46,060 nt of DNA from Bacillota bacterium (GCA_023409435.1 JAEYHP010000047.1:1-46060); one strand, 5' to 3'; positions 31,589-40,359 are shown, numbered from the stretch's first letter. Numbers and translations: made by a program. Notes: generated by a model not told the origin, from the letters alone.

Positions 31589-32617
31589 CTATGCCTGTTC
31601 CCTTTCGATTGTAACGGTCTTGCCGGTTGTAACGCTTTTGTGTACGGCCTCGGCGATTTTCTCCGCCTCCAGGCCGTCCTTTGTGCCCGCCACAAAGGGC
31701 TCACCGGTAATCAAGCAGCGAATGAAATCATTGATCGGCTCCACGCAGAAGCCGAACGGGCGGCCGTTGTATTCCTGCAGGAAGTAGGAGTTGGGGGTCC
31801 TATATTTCGCGTTGTCGAATATCTCCACGCCGCGGTTCTGGCTGTCGATGCGGAACAGGGCGTTTTCGCACAAGATCTGGGTGCGGCCGTCGTTGTTCTT
31901 CGCAAAGCCCTCGGGGTAGATCCAGCCGTTTTCCACAGTCCAGTAGCAGCCGTTTTCCATCTTCAAAAACGCCTGTACGGTGTCCCAGGTGTCGATCCCT
32001 CTGGATTTTAAAACTTCCTTCGTGCCCACGGCGAACACTTCCGTTACCTCGCAGCCCATGTACCACCGGATCTGGTCGTAGCAATGCGTGCCCAGGAAGT
32101 GGACGGGGGAGGAGTTATCGGACCAACTGAACCACTTGGTCGGCACGTCAATGATATCGTCCATATTCATATACCCGCGTATGGGCCTGCCGACGCCGGG
32201 TTTACCTAATTCGTTTTTGATCTGTATGGCCGCAGGGTCCCAGCGCTTGTGGTAATCGACCGCAACGCGAACCTTGTATTCCCGCTCCGCCGCGATGATG
32301 GCGCGGGCGTCTTCCAAAGTGGTGGCGAGCGGCTTTTCAATGAGCACATGCTTCCCGGCCTTGATGGCGGCCAGCGCGGGGGCAGCGTGGTAACAATCCG
32401 GCGTGGCAATGGAAATGGCGTCAAGCTCCTCTTTGTTGAGCATATCTGCGACGTCGGCATATGTCCGTACCCCATATTCCGCGCCGATTTTCGCGCGCAG
32501 CGCTTCGCTTAAATCACAGACCGCGACAAGCTCCACGCTATCGTTCCACTGGTAGGCGCGGATATGGTTGACGCCATAGATACCTGCGCCGATTACGGCG
32601 ACCTTCAGTTTTCTCAT
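31589..32617 (-). CDS. Gfo/Idh/MocA family oxidoreductase (first of pair)
   Basis: 342 residues. The Rossmann loop is G10-A-G-I-Y-G15, and the active-site motif is E94-K95-P96 in HVLIEKPLATT. A further conserved site is GTH178CYD181QIRW. This is the canonical inositol- or glucose-fructose-type dehydrogenase layout. GGGAGG precedes the ATG. It forms a two-gene operon with the next oxidoreductase; no transporter or regulator accompanies them, so the sugar cannot be named. A 227-bp gap separates it from the SDR gene upstream. Confidence 0.88.
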   Translation of the reverse strand: MRKLKVAVIGAGIYGVNHIRAYQWNDSVELVAVCDLSEALRAKIGAEYGVRTYADVADMLNKEELDAISIATPDCYHAAPALAAIKAGKHVLIEKPLATTLEDARAIIAAEREYKVRVAVDYHKRWDPAAIQIKNELGKPGVGRPIRGYMNMDDIIDVPTKWFSWSDNSSPVHFLGTHCYDQIRWYMGCEVTEVFAVGTKEVLKSRGIDTWDTVQAFLKMENGCYWTVENGWIYPEGFAKNNDGRTQILCENALFRIDSQNRGVEIFDNAKYRTPNSYFLQEYNGRPFGFCVEPINDFIRCLITGEPFVAGTKDGLEAEKIAEAVHKSVTTGKTVTIEREQA

Positions 32618-32844
32618 TGCTGCCTCCCGCTATCTTTATTGATATGATAACTCATGGAAAAAATAAAAACCAAATTTCCACGGGTTCATGTCGCCATGCC
32701 CCATAAAACTTTGGTTTTGCCTGCATTACCAGTAACAGCCCATTTTCTGTTTTTCGGAATTGTATTGATTATATCACTCCGTATAGCCGGTTTCAATACG
32801 GCACAGGGCGAGGACACTTCATAAATCGTGCCCAATAAATGAAA

Positions 32845-33669
32845 TCAGGACTCTTCCCGAAGCCTTCGGATGTTCCGGATCTTTTGGACCCAGGCTTTAT
32901 CCAGCAGCCTGGGGAACAGACGGTTGATGCGCCATGCCAGCTTTACGTTGTCCGGGAATATGATGATGTCTTTGTTCTTCCTCACACCCTCCAGTATGAT
33001 GGAAGTGGCTTTTGTTGTGCCCATGGCTTTTACCGGGAGGCTAGCCACGACTTTCTCGTTGGATACGTTTGCTACCTTCATGTTTTTGTATATGTCAGTC
33101 TGAACATGCCCCGGGCACACCGTGCTTACCTTGACTCCCAGATCCATGCCCTCATACCGTAATGACAGGGAAAGTCCGACGATCGCATATTTGCTGGCAC
33201 AGTACGGCGAATTTCCTGGCTGCGGCATCAGCCCGGTCCCCGACGCCGTATTTACGATATGGCCGAAACCCTGCTTCGCCATGATTTGATATGCATGGAG
33301 AGAGCCATAAAGCACGCCGTAAAAGTTAATATCCATCACCTTTTTCCACTGGTCCATCGCCAGGTCGCGCACATCCCCGCCAATGGCAATTCCGGCGTTG
33401 TTAAACATGTAATCGATACGGCCGTATTTTGAAACGGTATCGTCAATGAGCCGGGTTACAGCGGGTTCGTCGGATACGTCAATGCTCGCGGATTGAGCTA
33501 TGCCGCCCGCTTCTCGTATTGCCTTTGCGACGTTTTCGGCGCTGGCGCCATGAATATCGGCTGCAACCACCTTGGCGCCTAATTTTGCAAGTCCCTCGCA
33601 GACCGACCTTCCGATACCTGCCCCGCCGCCGGTGACGATTGCGATCTTTCCCTGAAATTCATTATTCAT
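32845..33669 (-). CDS. Short-chain dehydrogenase/reductase
   Basis: 274-residue classical SDR. The cofactor loop is T13-G-G-G-A-G-I-G20, with N90-N-A-G93. The catalytic tetrad is N115, S143, Y156 and K160 (SPYCASKYAIVG). D39 after the second strand (AADIHG) favours NAD over NADP. The C-terminus has an Arg/Lys-rich tail (INRLFPRLLDKAW). The start is ATG 33669 with AAAGGA 6 nt upstream; an ATG six codons earlier overlaps the RBS and is rejected. It lies 39 bp downstream of the TetR gene and is probably controlled by it. Confidence 0.9.
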   Translation of the reverse strand: MNNEFQGKIAIVTGGGAGIGRSVCEGLAKLGAKVVAADIHGASAENVAKAIREAGGIAQSASIDVSDEPAVTRLIDDTVSKYGRIDYMFNNAGIAIGGDVRDLAMDQWKKVMDINFYGVLYGSLHAYQIMAKQGFGHIVNTASGTGLMPQPGNSPYCASKYAIVGLSLSLRYEGMDLGVKVSTVCPGHVQTDIYKNMKVANVSNEKVVASLPVKAMGTTKATSIILEGVRKNKDIIIFPDNVKLAWRINRLFPRLLDKAWVQKIRNIRRLREES

Positions 33670-33708
33670 CGTTGTTCCTTTCCGCATTCGAGCATTCCGT
33701 CAGTATTG

Positions 33709-34371
33709 TTAGAGTAGTTTCTTCAGGTTTTCCACTATGGCCGCTCTGTGCGGCGCAAAGAAATCCCGGGTTAGCCCGGTGAATTTATTGCTCAACGTTG
33801 CCTCCGCCATGTCGAAAAATTGCTGTGCAAAGCCGTCCTTATCCCATCCGTTGCTTTTGGCCCATACCTCGCCAAACATCATGTAAGATAAGAGGGGAGC
33901 AAGCGCAAAGAAAAACAGATATGTGGAAACGCCGCCGGAAGCGGGCTGACTCTGCAGGGCATTTAGACTGGAGAGGGAGGGCGGTATGATCGAATTTACA
34001 ATGCCCAGCAGTGGCTCGTTCTTTACATTGCCTTTGAGCAGTTCGGCAATCAGAATACGTATAATATTCTTGCTGCCGGACAAAAGCGAAAACCCGCTGA
34101 GCAGGGATTGCTCGGCCGCATCGGCATCAGAAATGTTGCCAGAGAATATCTTTTGTTTTTCTTCCCGTATTTGAAGCAGATAACTGGAAACCAGCTCCTC
34201 CAGTATCTGTTCTTTGCTTTCAAAATAGTAGTAAAGCAAGGATTTTGTGATTTCCGCCTTTTGTGCGATTTCGGCGATGCCGGTCGCATCGTATCCGTTT
34301 TGGGCGAACAACTCCTCAGATACGCGCAGAATTTTGCTTTTTGCATCCGTGCTCTTTTTGTATTGCGCCAT
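33709..34371 (-). CDS. TetR/AcrR family transcriptional regulator
   Basis: 220 residues. The N-terminal TetR DNA-binding domain (about 8-55) has ILRVSEELFAQNGYDATGIAEIAQKAEITKSLLYYYF arranged as the family helix-turn-helix; the C-terminal ligand domain is unassigned. A consensus promoter and a palindromic operator sit directly upstream, so it very probably represses itself and the downstream SDR gene. The inducer is unknown; the SDR substrate or product is a reasonable guess. Confidence 0.92.
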   Translation of the reverse strand: MAQYKKSTDAKSKILRVSEELFAQNGYDATGIAEIAQKAEITKSLLYYYFESKEQILEELVSSYLLQIREEKQKIFSGNISDADAAEQSLLSGFSLLSGSKNIIRILIAELLKGNVKNEPLLGIVNSIIPPSLSSLNALQSQPASGGVSTYLFFFALAPLLSYMMFGEVWAKSNGWDKDGFAQQFFDMAEATLSNKFTGLTRDFFAPHRAAIVENLKKLL

Positions 34372-34391
34372 TTGAATCGCCTCAAAAATAT

Positions 34392-34405
34392 ACTGACCGT
34401 TCAGT
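34392..34405 (-). promoter_or_regulatory. TetR operator palindrome
   Basis: ACTGACCGTTCAGT, two 5-bp arms (ACTGA/TCAGT) around CCGT. The site is typical of TetR-family operators. It begins 8 bp downstream of the -10 box, over the predicted transcription start, where binding would block initiation. Confidence 0.75.
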
Positions 34406-34413
34406 CTATTTTA

Positions 34414-34442
34414 ATAATAATGATTTCTGGAAAATCTGTCAA
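34414..34442 (-). promoter_or_regulatory. Sigma-A promoter of the tetR-SDR operon
   Basis: On the minus strand TTGACA (34442-34437), a 17-bp spacer and TATTAT (34419-34414). The -35 overlaps the T-tract of the epimerase terminator. Confidence 0.82.
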
Positions 34443-34472
34443 GAAAGAAAAGGCTGCCCTTTAAGGGCGGCC
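34441..34472 (-). terminator. Terminator of the AraD-type epimerase gene
   Basis: Minus strand GGCCGCCC, loop TTAAA, GGGCAGCC (one G-T pair), then TTTTCTTTCTT. It stands 56 bp after the epimerase stop. Confidence 0.8.
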
Positions 34473-34528
34473 TATACATGCGTCTGGACTGATCCGGCAG
34501 CGCGTCAGGTGATGTTTGCAACCTTCCA

Positions 34529-35230
34529 TCATTTTCGGTTCTCCTGCCCATAGTATGCGCCCGCGCCGTGCTTGCGGAAGAAGTGTTTATGCATCAGCTC
34601 CTGCTGCATGGACGGAAGCGTCCCGCCCGATATGGAAAGCGCGTGCCAGGCCATCATGGCCACTTCCTCCAGCACCACGGCGTTGTGTACCGCGTCCGAG
34701 GGGGACTTGCCCCATGCGAAGGGGCCGTGGCTGTGCACCAGCACGGCGGGCGTATACTCCGGGTTCAATCCGGCGAACCGTTCCACAATAACGCTGCCCG
34801 TTTCAGCCTCGTACTCCCCGGCGATCTCGGCGGGCGTCATGAGGCGCGTGCAGGGGATATCGCCCAAAAAATAATCCGCCCCTGTGGTGCCCAGAGCAGG
34901 AATGCTGAGCCCCGCCTGCGAAAATATGGTGGCCCAGCGGCTGTGCGTATGCACGATACCGCCGATGTTGGGGAACGCGCGGTATAGCTTTATATGCGTG
35001 GGAGTATCCGAGGAAGGACGCAAATTGCCTTCCAAAACGGTTCCATCAAGGTCCAGCACCACCATATCGGAGGCTTGCATATGCTCATACTCCACGCCCG
35101 AGGGTTTAATAACAATAAGGCCCTTTTCACGGTCAATTCCGGATACGTTGCCCCATGTGAACGTAACAAGGCCGCACTTGGGCAGGAGCAGGTTCGCTTC
35201 CAGCACACGTTGCTTTAATTCTTCCAGCAT
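34529..35230 (-). CDS. araD: L-ribulose-5-phosphate 4-epimerase family protein
   Basis: 233-residue class II aldolase/epimerase, close to E. coli AraD in length and sites. Zinc ligands are H94 and H96 (IVHTHSRWA) and H168 (VHSHGP), with D75 (SSDTPTH) and the C-terminal AYYGQ tyrosines also conserved. TWGNVSG and KPSGVEY bind the phosphate. It interconverts L-ribulose-5-phosphate and D-xylulose-5-phosphate; related SgbE/UlaF enzymes are alternatives. AAAGGAG precedes the ATG. There is no araA, araB or transporter next to it. Confidence 0.9.
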   Translation of the reverse strand: MLEELKQRVLEANLLLPKCGLVTFTWGNVSGIDREKGLIVIKPSGVEYEHMQASDMVVLDLDGTVLEGNLRPSSDTPTHIKLYRAFPNIGGIVHTHSRWATIFSQAGLSIPALGTTGADYFLGDIPCTRLMTPAEIAGEYEAETGSVIVERFAGLNPEYTPAVLVHSHGPFAWGKSPSDAVHNAVVLEEVAMMAWHALSISGGTLPSMQQELMHKHFFRKHGAGAYYGQENRK

Positions 35231-35532
35231 ACTTTTCTCCTTTTAAATTACGCACTTCCACTGTTGTCAGCGGGGAATCGGACTAGGAAAGCAAGATTCG
35301 TTGGCAATAGTATATACCGGGATTATCGTATGGACAATCCGATAATTTTTAACGTATTGTATGGAAACCCTGAAATTGCGGCGATTTGCTTATTCGTTTT
35401 GGACCACCAGCACGTCAGGCTGTTTTTTTCGGCCAAGTTCAATAGATTTCTCTATGTACTGTAAACGGTAAAGTCATTGCCGAAATGGGTAAATTGGAAG
35501 TATACGATAAACCATTATTTCAGGAGGTAGCT
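35231..35532. other. Divergent intergenic region between araD and a lipoprotein gene
   Basis: About 300 bp with no credible gene. It contains a 7-bp stem ATTATCG/CGATAAT with an 11-nt loop followed by TTTT (35322-35350), terminator-like on the plus strand, and the AGGAGG site of the lipoprotein gene at its end. A 66-codon open frame (35264-35464) lacks an RBS and looks spurious. Confidence 0.5.
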
Positions 35533-35973
35533 ATGAAAAAAACAATTCTCTTCACGTCTGTCCTAATGATATTCGCCCTGATACTGGCTCTTTCCGGCTG
35601 CGGCGCCGCTTTGAAGGAAGCATCCGCATTGAAAGAGTATGAAATGGGCAAAGACAACGTCCTCAGCATCACCTCCGTTATAGGAGAACGCGAGGTTACG
35701 GGCGTCGAATCCGGAATAAACAACGGCATTGTATCCAAGCAATACATCTATGTAAGCGAGACGGTATACGACGATCTTCTGGCGTATGTGACCGCGCTGA
35801 TGGATCAGGGTTGGCTGGTGACCAAAGATATCGATCTCAACGTTGTTCCCGGCTCGGGCGAGTTGGGGAAAAAGTCGGCGGCGGATGACGGGCAGATACT
35901 TCTGCTTTCCTTCACCTATGAGGAGTCCGGCTACGTCATAAAAATCGTCAAGGGAGAAGGAACCCTAGAATAG
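35533..35973 (+). CDS. Small predicted lipoprotein
   Basis: 146 residues from ATG 35533 with AGGAGG 7 nt upstream. The signal peptide MKKTILFTSVLMIFALILA ends in the lipobox L20-S-G-C23, so the mature protein should be lipid-anchored outside. The mature part (about 120 residues) is mixed alpha/beta with no motif I recognise. It is followed by a CCCCGCAT/ATGCGGGG hairpin. No functional clue comes from the neighbours. Confidence 0.82.
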   Translation: MKKTILFTSVLMIFALILALSGCGAALKEASALKEYEMGKDNVLSITSVIGEREVTGVESGINNGIVSKQYIYVSETVYDDLLAYVTALMDQGWLVTKDIDLNVVPGSGELGKKSAADDGQILLLSFTYEESGYVIKIVKGEGTLE

Positions 35974-36310
35974 CCCCGCATAGGCCCTTCATGCGGGGCA
36001 TAACAAGGCATGAGAGTATGAACAAGCCATCTGGATATTGGCGCTCTATTGCTCGAGAGTACAGGGCGCTTACCGGGGCGTGGCAAGCTTCGCCCCGCTC
36101 TATTCGCGGGCTGGCTGCCGTTGGGTATCGGCTCTGGCGCTGGTAGCGCTTGCTGTGTTCGGGAAAAAGAAAGCGCTGTAGCGGCAATCGATGAAGGAAA
36201 ATTTAAAGAAGGCCCGGTATCTTAATGGACGCCGGGCTTTTCGTATATAATCTTTGTCATTGGAGATATAATAGTGCTGTTCTACCATTTACTTGGAAAG
36301 AGGTTACAAG
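35974..36310 (+). other. Non-coding interval with two hairpins
   Basis: CCCCGCAT/ATGCGGGG with an 8-nt loop at 35974-35998 follows the lipoprotein gene (weak terminator, no T-run). GCCCGG/CCGGGC near 36213-36238 followed by TTTT is a second terminator-like hairpin. The piece at about 36118-36180 reads in one frame as WVSALALVALAVFGKKKAL, like the hydrophobic, Lys-tailed end of a cell-wall-anchored protein, but there is no upstream gene; it may be a remnant. Confidence 0.45.
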
Positions 36311-36952
36311 GTGAAGCGTTTTGAACAAGTTGCAGCGCCGTTTGGTATGGCCGGGGTCGTATTCTATGTCATCCATACGGGATTGGGCAGGCTCCTTTGG
36401 CCGGAATATAACCCCGTTACAATGGACATCAGTTCCCTTACTGCCCAGAACGCGCCGAACGCGGAACTTCTCCGGGTATTTACCACGGGTTACGGAATCT
36501 GCATGCTTGTGTTCGTCGCGGGCATGATAGCGAAAGCCTTCCGCCAGTACAACAAGGCGGTCCGCGCCGGATATCTCATATTGATGGTGATGGAGCTCGT
36601 TTCCGTGTTCGGATACGCGCTGTTCCCGCTGACGGGGGATAAGACCGTAATGACGTTTCAGAACATGATGCACATCGTGGTCACGGTGATCGTAGTGTTT
36701 ACGACAATCGCCTCCGGGTTCTTTCTGGCGGCGGGGTACCGGAAAGAGGCGGGCAGGAAGAGGCTCGGCAATTTCCTGCTCGTTATGGCCATACTCATCA
36801 CCGTAACGGGGCTGACAAATCCCATCGGCATGGGCGCGGGGCTCAACATACTTGGCCTGACGGAACGGCTTGTGATCTATTCCGTGCAACTGATGATATT
36901 TGTGCTTTCCGCCTATTACACATTTGGGCGGCGGGAAACCATTAGCCGCTGA
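36311..36952 (+). CDS. DUF998 family membrane protein
   Basis: 213-residue integral membrane protein of the DUF998 type, with about six hydrophobic segments. The family-like features are the first helix followed by MDISSLTAQNAPNAEL, a VFGYALFPLTGD loop, a MMHIVV histidine helix, and GLTNPIGMG. The function is unknown. GTG 36311 has AAAGAGG 7 nt upstream; an in-frame TTG at 36293 precedes that site and is less likely. The stop codon lies inside the strong terminator hairpin that follows. Confidence 0.8.
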   Translation: MKRFEQVAAPFGMAGVVFYVIHTGLGRLLWPEYNPVTMDISSLTAQNAPNAELLRVFTTGYGICMLVFVAGMIAKAFRQYNKAVRAGYLILMVMELVSVFGYALFPLTGDKTVMTFQNMMHIVVTVIVVFTTIASGFFLAAGYRKEAGRKRLGNFLLVMAILITVTGLTNPIGMGAGLNILGLTERLVIYSVQLMIFVLSAYYTFGRRETISR

Positions 36953-36979
36953 TAGTCCTTCGGACTATCGGCGGGTTTT
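36946..36979 (+). terminator. Terminator after the DUF998 gene
   Basis: 13-bp stem CCGCTGATAGTCC/GGACTATCGGCGG (one T-G pair) with a TTC loop, then GTTTTG. The DUF998 stop codon is within the left arm. Confidence 0.78.
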
Positions 36980-36998
36980 GTGCAGGTTAAAAGTGTTG

Positions 36999-37026
36999 TT
37001 GTGCTTTCCAAATTAGGCCTTATAAT
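36999..37026 (+). promoter_or_regulatory. Candidate promoter of the CDF transporter gene
   Basis: TTGTGC at 36999-37004, a 16-bp spacer and a perfect TATAAT at 37021-37026. Confidence 0.5.
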
Positions 37027-37136
37027 AGATACTAATGCGCGAATTCCGTGGGAGAATCCATAAAAATTTAAAATATATGGGATACTCCAAACGCCTTACG
37101 CGTATGCCGGGAAGCATGAAGAAGGGGGGGTTCGGC

Positions 37137-38318
37137 ATGACGGGCCTGTTGATGAGGCTGTTTCTTAAAATAAGACAGGATGAGGACACGGCGCGCAAGC
37201 GGCAGCGCTACGGCAATTTTGCAAGCGTCGTAGGCGTCGTTTCGAATCTGCTGCTTTTTATCATGAAAATCCTCATAGGCCTCGCATCCGCCAGCGTTTC
37301 CATCATTGCGGACGCCGTGAACAGCCTTTCGGATTCGGCGTCCTCCCTGATCACGCTTTTTGGGTTTAAAATTTCATCAAAGCCCGCGGACGCGGACCAT
37401 CCGTACGGCCACGCCCGTATGGAGTACATCTCAGGCCTTATCGTTTCGGTGCTCATTCTGTTTTTCGGGCTGCAGCTTCTGCAAAGCTCGGTGCAGAAAA
37501 TCCTGCATCCCGCGCCGGTTCACTTTGAAGTGATTACGCTGATCATACTCACGCTTTCCATACTCATAAAGGCATGGCAATGTCTCTTTTACCGGAAAAT
37601 CGGTCATCTGATGAACTCCATCACGTTGCTTGCGGCTTCGGTGGACAGCCGGAACGACATCCTTTCGTCCTCCGCCGTACTGCTCGCGGTAATCATCACC
37701 CGCCTGACCGGGTTTGATCTTGACGGCTACATGGGGGCCGTCGTCGCCGTGCTTATATTATGGAGCGGCGTGAAGATGGTAAAGGATACGGGCAGCATTT
37801 TGCTGGGTACCGCGCCCACCAGGGAGTTGGTGGACAGCATCTATAAAAGGATACTCGGTTACGAGCATATCATCGGCCTGCATGATTTAAGCGTGCACAG
37901 CTACGGCGCGAACAAATGCTTCGCCTCCGTCCATTGCGAGGTGCCCGCAGAGCAGGATATCATGCTCAGCCACGATATCATAGACAACATCGAGCGCGAT
38001 TTCTTAAAGGAATACGGCATCCATCTGGTCATCCATCTGGACCCGGTGGTCACAAACGACGCGCGCACGAACGAATTAAAAGCGAAGGTGGAGCAGTTGA
38101 TCGCCGACCTCCCGCTCGACGTCAGCATGCACGATTTCCGGGTGGTCTGGGGCATCAGCCATACGAACCTCATATTCGACGTCGTCGTGCCTTTTAGCGC
38201 CGACTGGAGCGATGAGAAACTGATTGCCCACATGGCTGGCGAAATCAAGGAACTGGACCCGACCTATCATGCGGTTATCACCGTAGATCACACCTATGTC
38301 CCGCATACCAAGGGCTGA
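37137..38318 (+). CDS. Cation diffusion facilitator transporter
   Basis: 393-residue CDF-family metal/proton antiporter. The membrane domain (about 28-210) has the acidic metal site D59-A-V-N-S-L-S-D66 in helix 2 and S-V-D160-S-R-N-D164 in helix 5, plus the conserved DHPYGHAR loop at 87-94. The cytosolic metal-binding domain (about 215-295) follows, with an extra C-terminal extension of about 90 residues (LPLDVSMHDFRVVWG to HTYVPHTKG) that repeats the domain's His-rich style. Asp in place of His in the helix 5 site argues against a simple ZitB/YiiP-type zinc site; manganese or iron are possible, but this is inference. The start is ATG 37137 with AAGGGGGG upstream; longer in-frame starts lack an RBS. 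Confidence 0.88.
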   Translation: MTGLLMRLFLKIRQDEDTARKRQRYGNFASVVGVVSNLLLFIMKILIGLASASVSIIADAVNSLSDSASSLITLFGFKISSKPADADHPYGHARMEYISGLIVSVLILFFGLQLLQSSVQKILHPAPVHFEVITLIILTLSILIKAWQCLFYRKIGHLMNSITLLAASVDSRNDILSSSAVLLAVIITRLTGFDLDGYMGAVVAVLILWSGVKMVKDTGSILLGTAPTRELVDSIYKRILGYEHIIGLHDLSVHSYGANKCFASVHCEVPAEQDIMLSHDIIDNIERDFLKEYGIHLVIHLDPVVTNDARTNELKAKVEQLIADLPLDVSMHDFRVVWGISHTNLIFDVVVPFSADWSDEKLIAHMAGEIKELDPTYHAVITVDHTYVPHTKG

Positions 38319-38333
38319 TGCCTTTTATATCAC

Positions 38334-38366
38334 AAAATCCCCGCCGGATAAACCGGCGGGGATTTT
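38334..38366. terminator. Bidirectional terminator between convergent genes
   Basis: Perfect 14-bp stem AAAATCCCCGCCGG/CCGGCGGGGATTTT with an ATAAA loop between the CDF gene and the M56 sensor gene. Confidence 0.9.
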
Positions 38367-38379
38367 CAGTTAATCAAAA

Positions 38380-40359
38380 TCAACCTGCCGACGGAGCGTT
38401 TTCTCCCGAGGCAGCCGCATGCAGCTCCTGATAGAGCTCCTCCTGCATATATGTCCACATGCCGGCCCTGCCTGCCTGCATACAGGGCTTGCCATCCTGG
38501 AGAAACACATAGAACGTACTGGCAGGCTCCCCTTCCGCAATGCTGGTATACAACTCAATGCGCTCCTCAAACGACTCCACATCCACAGCAGGTGAGGCGG
38601 CGGAACGGATCATATGGTCCCAGATGACGCGTTGCGCCAAATCCTGATAGTCCTGATTATCCTTTAGGGAAATGCTGCGTACGGCTTTGCCGCCCTGTAT
38701 CAGCGTGATGGCGGCGTCTTCCGCAACCGCTGCGGTTGGCGATGGCGAGGCAACCGTAGTGACCTCGCTTTGCACGGCGGGGTCGGGCAAGGCTTCGGGT
38801 TCAACCAGATCCGGGACAACGGCAGCTTGCTCCGCCTGCAGCGTCGCCGCATCCTTTGTGGAGAACACGCATTTGAACAGGCAGATATATTCATGTTTCG
38901 CGGTATACTCGGGGTATTCCATAAGAAACTGGCAGTCATAGGAAAGAAGGGTATCGCCTTCGCCAAACACCACGTTTCCCAGCAGGATCGGTTCGTTAAC
39001 GGCAATGGGCCATGTTCCATCCTCCTCGCCATAAAAAAGGAACGAAGCCGCGCTGGAAGTCGGGCCAAAGTCCGGCGGCAATTCAGAGCGGAAAGCAGTC
39101 AATGTGCCGGAGGTTTCATTTGGAACCGTCAGAACCGTCCAAGTTAACCCGCTCATATTTCGGGTACTGGAAAAGATACCGCCATAGTTTACGCTTTCCG
39201 AGATGGTAAAATTTCCTTCCCGCCTATCCAGGGGAAGCACGACATTGCCAAACGTGCCCTGATAAACGCCCTTGCGCCAACCTTCCACATACAGAAGCAC
39301 GCTTTTGACGGAAGGGTCCACATGGTAACTGTAACGGTAGTCTGTATCTTCGGGCAGCGCGGAAAGCGCCTCGCGCTCGGCCTGCGTGATTGGCGTTTCG
39401 GTGATGGTATTTACCGGCAGGCTGGGGGAGAGCGGGTTCAAAAGCAGCAGCACCGCGATAGCCACCGCAAGCACAATGCCCGCGGCCGCCATCCAAAACG
39501 CCGGCTTCTTATATTGGAGCACATTCTTTATGCGGAGCTTCGTGTTGCTTTCCCCAAAAGCTAAGGGGGCTAGAAGCGCCCCGCGCGAGACGGAAACGGA
39601 TAAAAGTGTGTTCGAGTATGCCTGCCGGATATCCTCCCCGGCGTTTTTCAGCACCCGCTCGTCGCAGGAAAGCTCCATATCCCGGCCAAAGCAATGATAC
39701 GCAAGATAGACGAGCGGGTTAAACCAGTGGAGCGCCAATACAAGGAAAGAGAGCGGCTTCCACAGGTGATCGAGCCGCCTGATATGCATACGCTCATGCA
39801 GCAGCACATGCGAAAGCTCCATAGAAGCGAGCCCGGACGGCACATAGATGTTCGGGCGGAACACGCCGAACACAAACGCCGTGCCGACTTGGTCGCTTTC
39901 ATATACGCCCGGCTCTAAAAGCGTAGCAAACCGGATGCGGCTATAAAACCGCAGCGTGGAGTACAAGGCATAGACAAGCATCGCTGCTATGCCCAAAACC
40001 CATACCCAACCCCAGATCCACAGCGCGATCTGGGCGGGATTTGCGGAAGCATAGGGCGCGGGGGACATGCTGTCTGCAAGCACGGGGTTGACCGCGGTGT
40101 TGAGCACGGGAATTCCAGTGTACACGGCAGGCGTTTGTGCCGTGAGGAACTCCTGCGGCACCGGCTCCACGCTGGGGATGAGCGCCAGCGCACTTTCAAA
40201 GGAAAACGGGCAGACCAATCTGAACAATACGGCGGCCCACAGCGCATAGGAAATCCACTTTGGCGCTTTTTTCAACAGCAGGCGCAGTATGAGCACGGCA
40301 AGAATTACAACGCCACCCGTATAGCTGATGTTGAGGATGACCCGGAATACGTGCTCCAC
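38380..40359 (-). CDS. BlaR1/MecR1-type M56 peptidase with novel C-terminal sensor region
   Basis: 659-residue membrane sensor-protease. N-terminal helices (about 12-30, 37-53, 111-133) lead to a cytosolic zinc protease with H188-E-R-M-H192 and the downstream DMELSCDER (228-235) typical of M56. A last helix at about 288-308 places residues 310-659 outside. In classical BlaR1 this part is a penicillin-binding domain with S-x-x-K, but none is visible here. Instead there is a beta-rich region (about 330-505), a Pro/Ala/Val/Ser linker (about 515-548), and a second small domain (about 549-650). The GTG start overlaps the BlaI stop by one base (TAGTG). The protease presumably cleaves BlaI on sensing an envelope signal that is probably not a beta-lactam. 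Confidence 0.85.
   Translation of the reverse strand: MEHVFRVILNISYTGGVVILAVLILRLLLKKAPKWISYALWAAVLFRLVCPFSFESALALIPSVEPVPQEFLTAQTPAVYTGIPVLNTAVNPVLADSMSPAPYASANPAQIALWIWGWVWVLGIAAMLVYALYSTLRFYSRIRFATLLEPGVYESDQVGTAFVFGVFRPNIYVPSGLASMELSHVLLHERMHIRRLDHLWKPLSFLVLALHWFNPLVYLAYHCFGRDMELSCDERVLKNAGEDIRQAYSNTLLSVSVSRGALLAPLAFGESNTKLRIKNVLQYKKPAFWMAAAGIVLAVAIAVLLLLNPLSPSLPVNTITETPITQAEREALSALPEDTDYRYSYHVDPSVKSVLLYVEGWRKGVYQGTFGNVVLPLDRREGNFTISESVNYGGIFSSTRNMSGLTWTVLTVPNETSGTLTAFRSELPPDFGPTSSAASFLFYGEEDGTWPIAVNEPILLGNVVFGEGDTLLSYDCQFLMEYPEYTAKHEYICLFKCVFSTKDAATLQAEQAAVVPDLVEPEALPDPAVQSEVTTVASPSPTAAVAEDAAITLIQGGKAVRSISLKDNQDYQDLAQRVIWDHMIRSAASPAVDVESFEERIELYTSIAEGEPASTFYVFLQDGKPCMQAGRAGMWTYMQEELYQELHAAASGENAPSAG

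Noticed and set aside
30617..32011. 464-codon plus-strand open frame opposite the two Gfo/Idh/MocA genes
   Set aside because: The minus-strand products match a known family with motifs and RBSs; the plus-strand frame has no RBS and unconserved, His/Gly-rich content typical of antisense frames in GC-rich DNA.
35264..35464. 66-codon open frame upstream of the small lipoprotein
   Set aside because: No RBS, no motif, and it runs through a terminator-like hairpin.
36118..36180. Hydrophobic stretch with KKK tail resembling a cell-wall-anchor C-terminus
   Set aside because: Only about 20 codons, no LPxTG motif and no preceding gene; kept only as a possible remnant.
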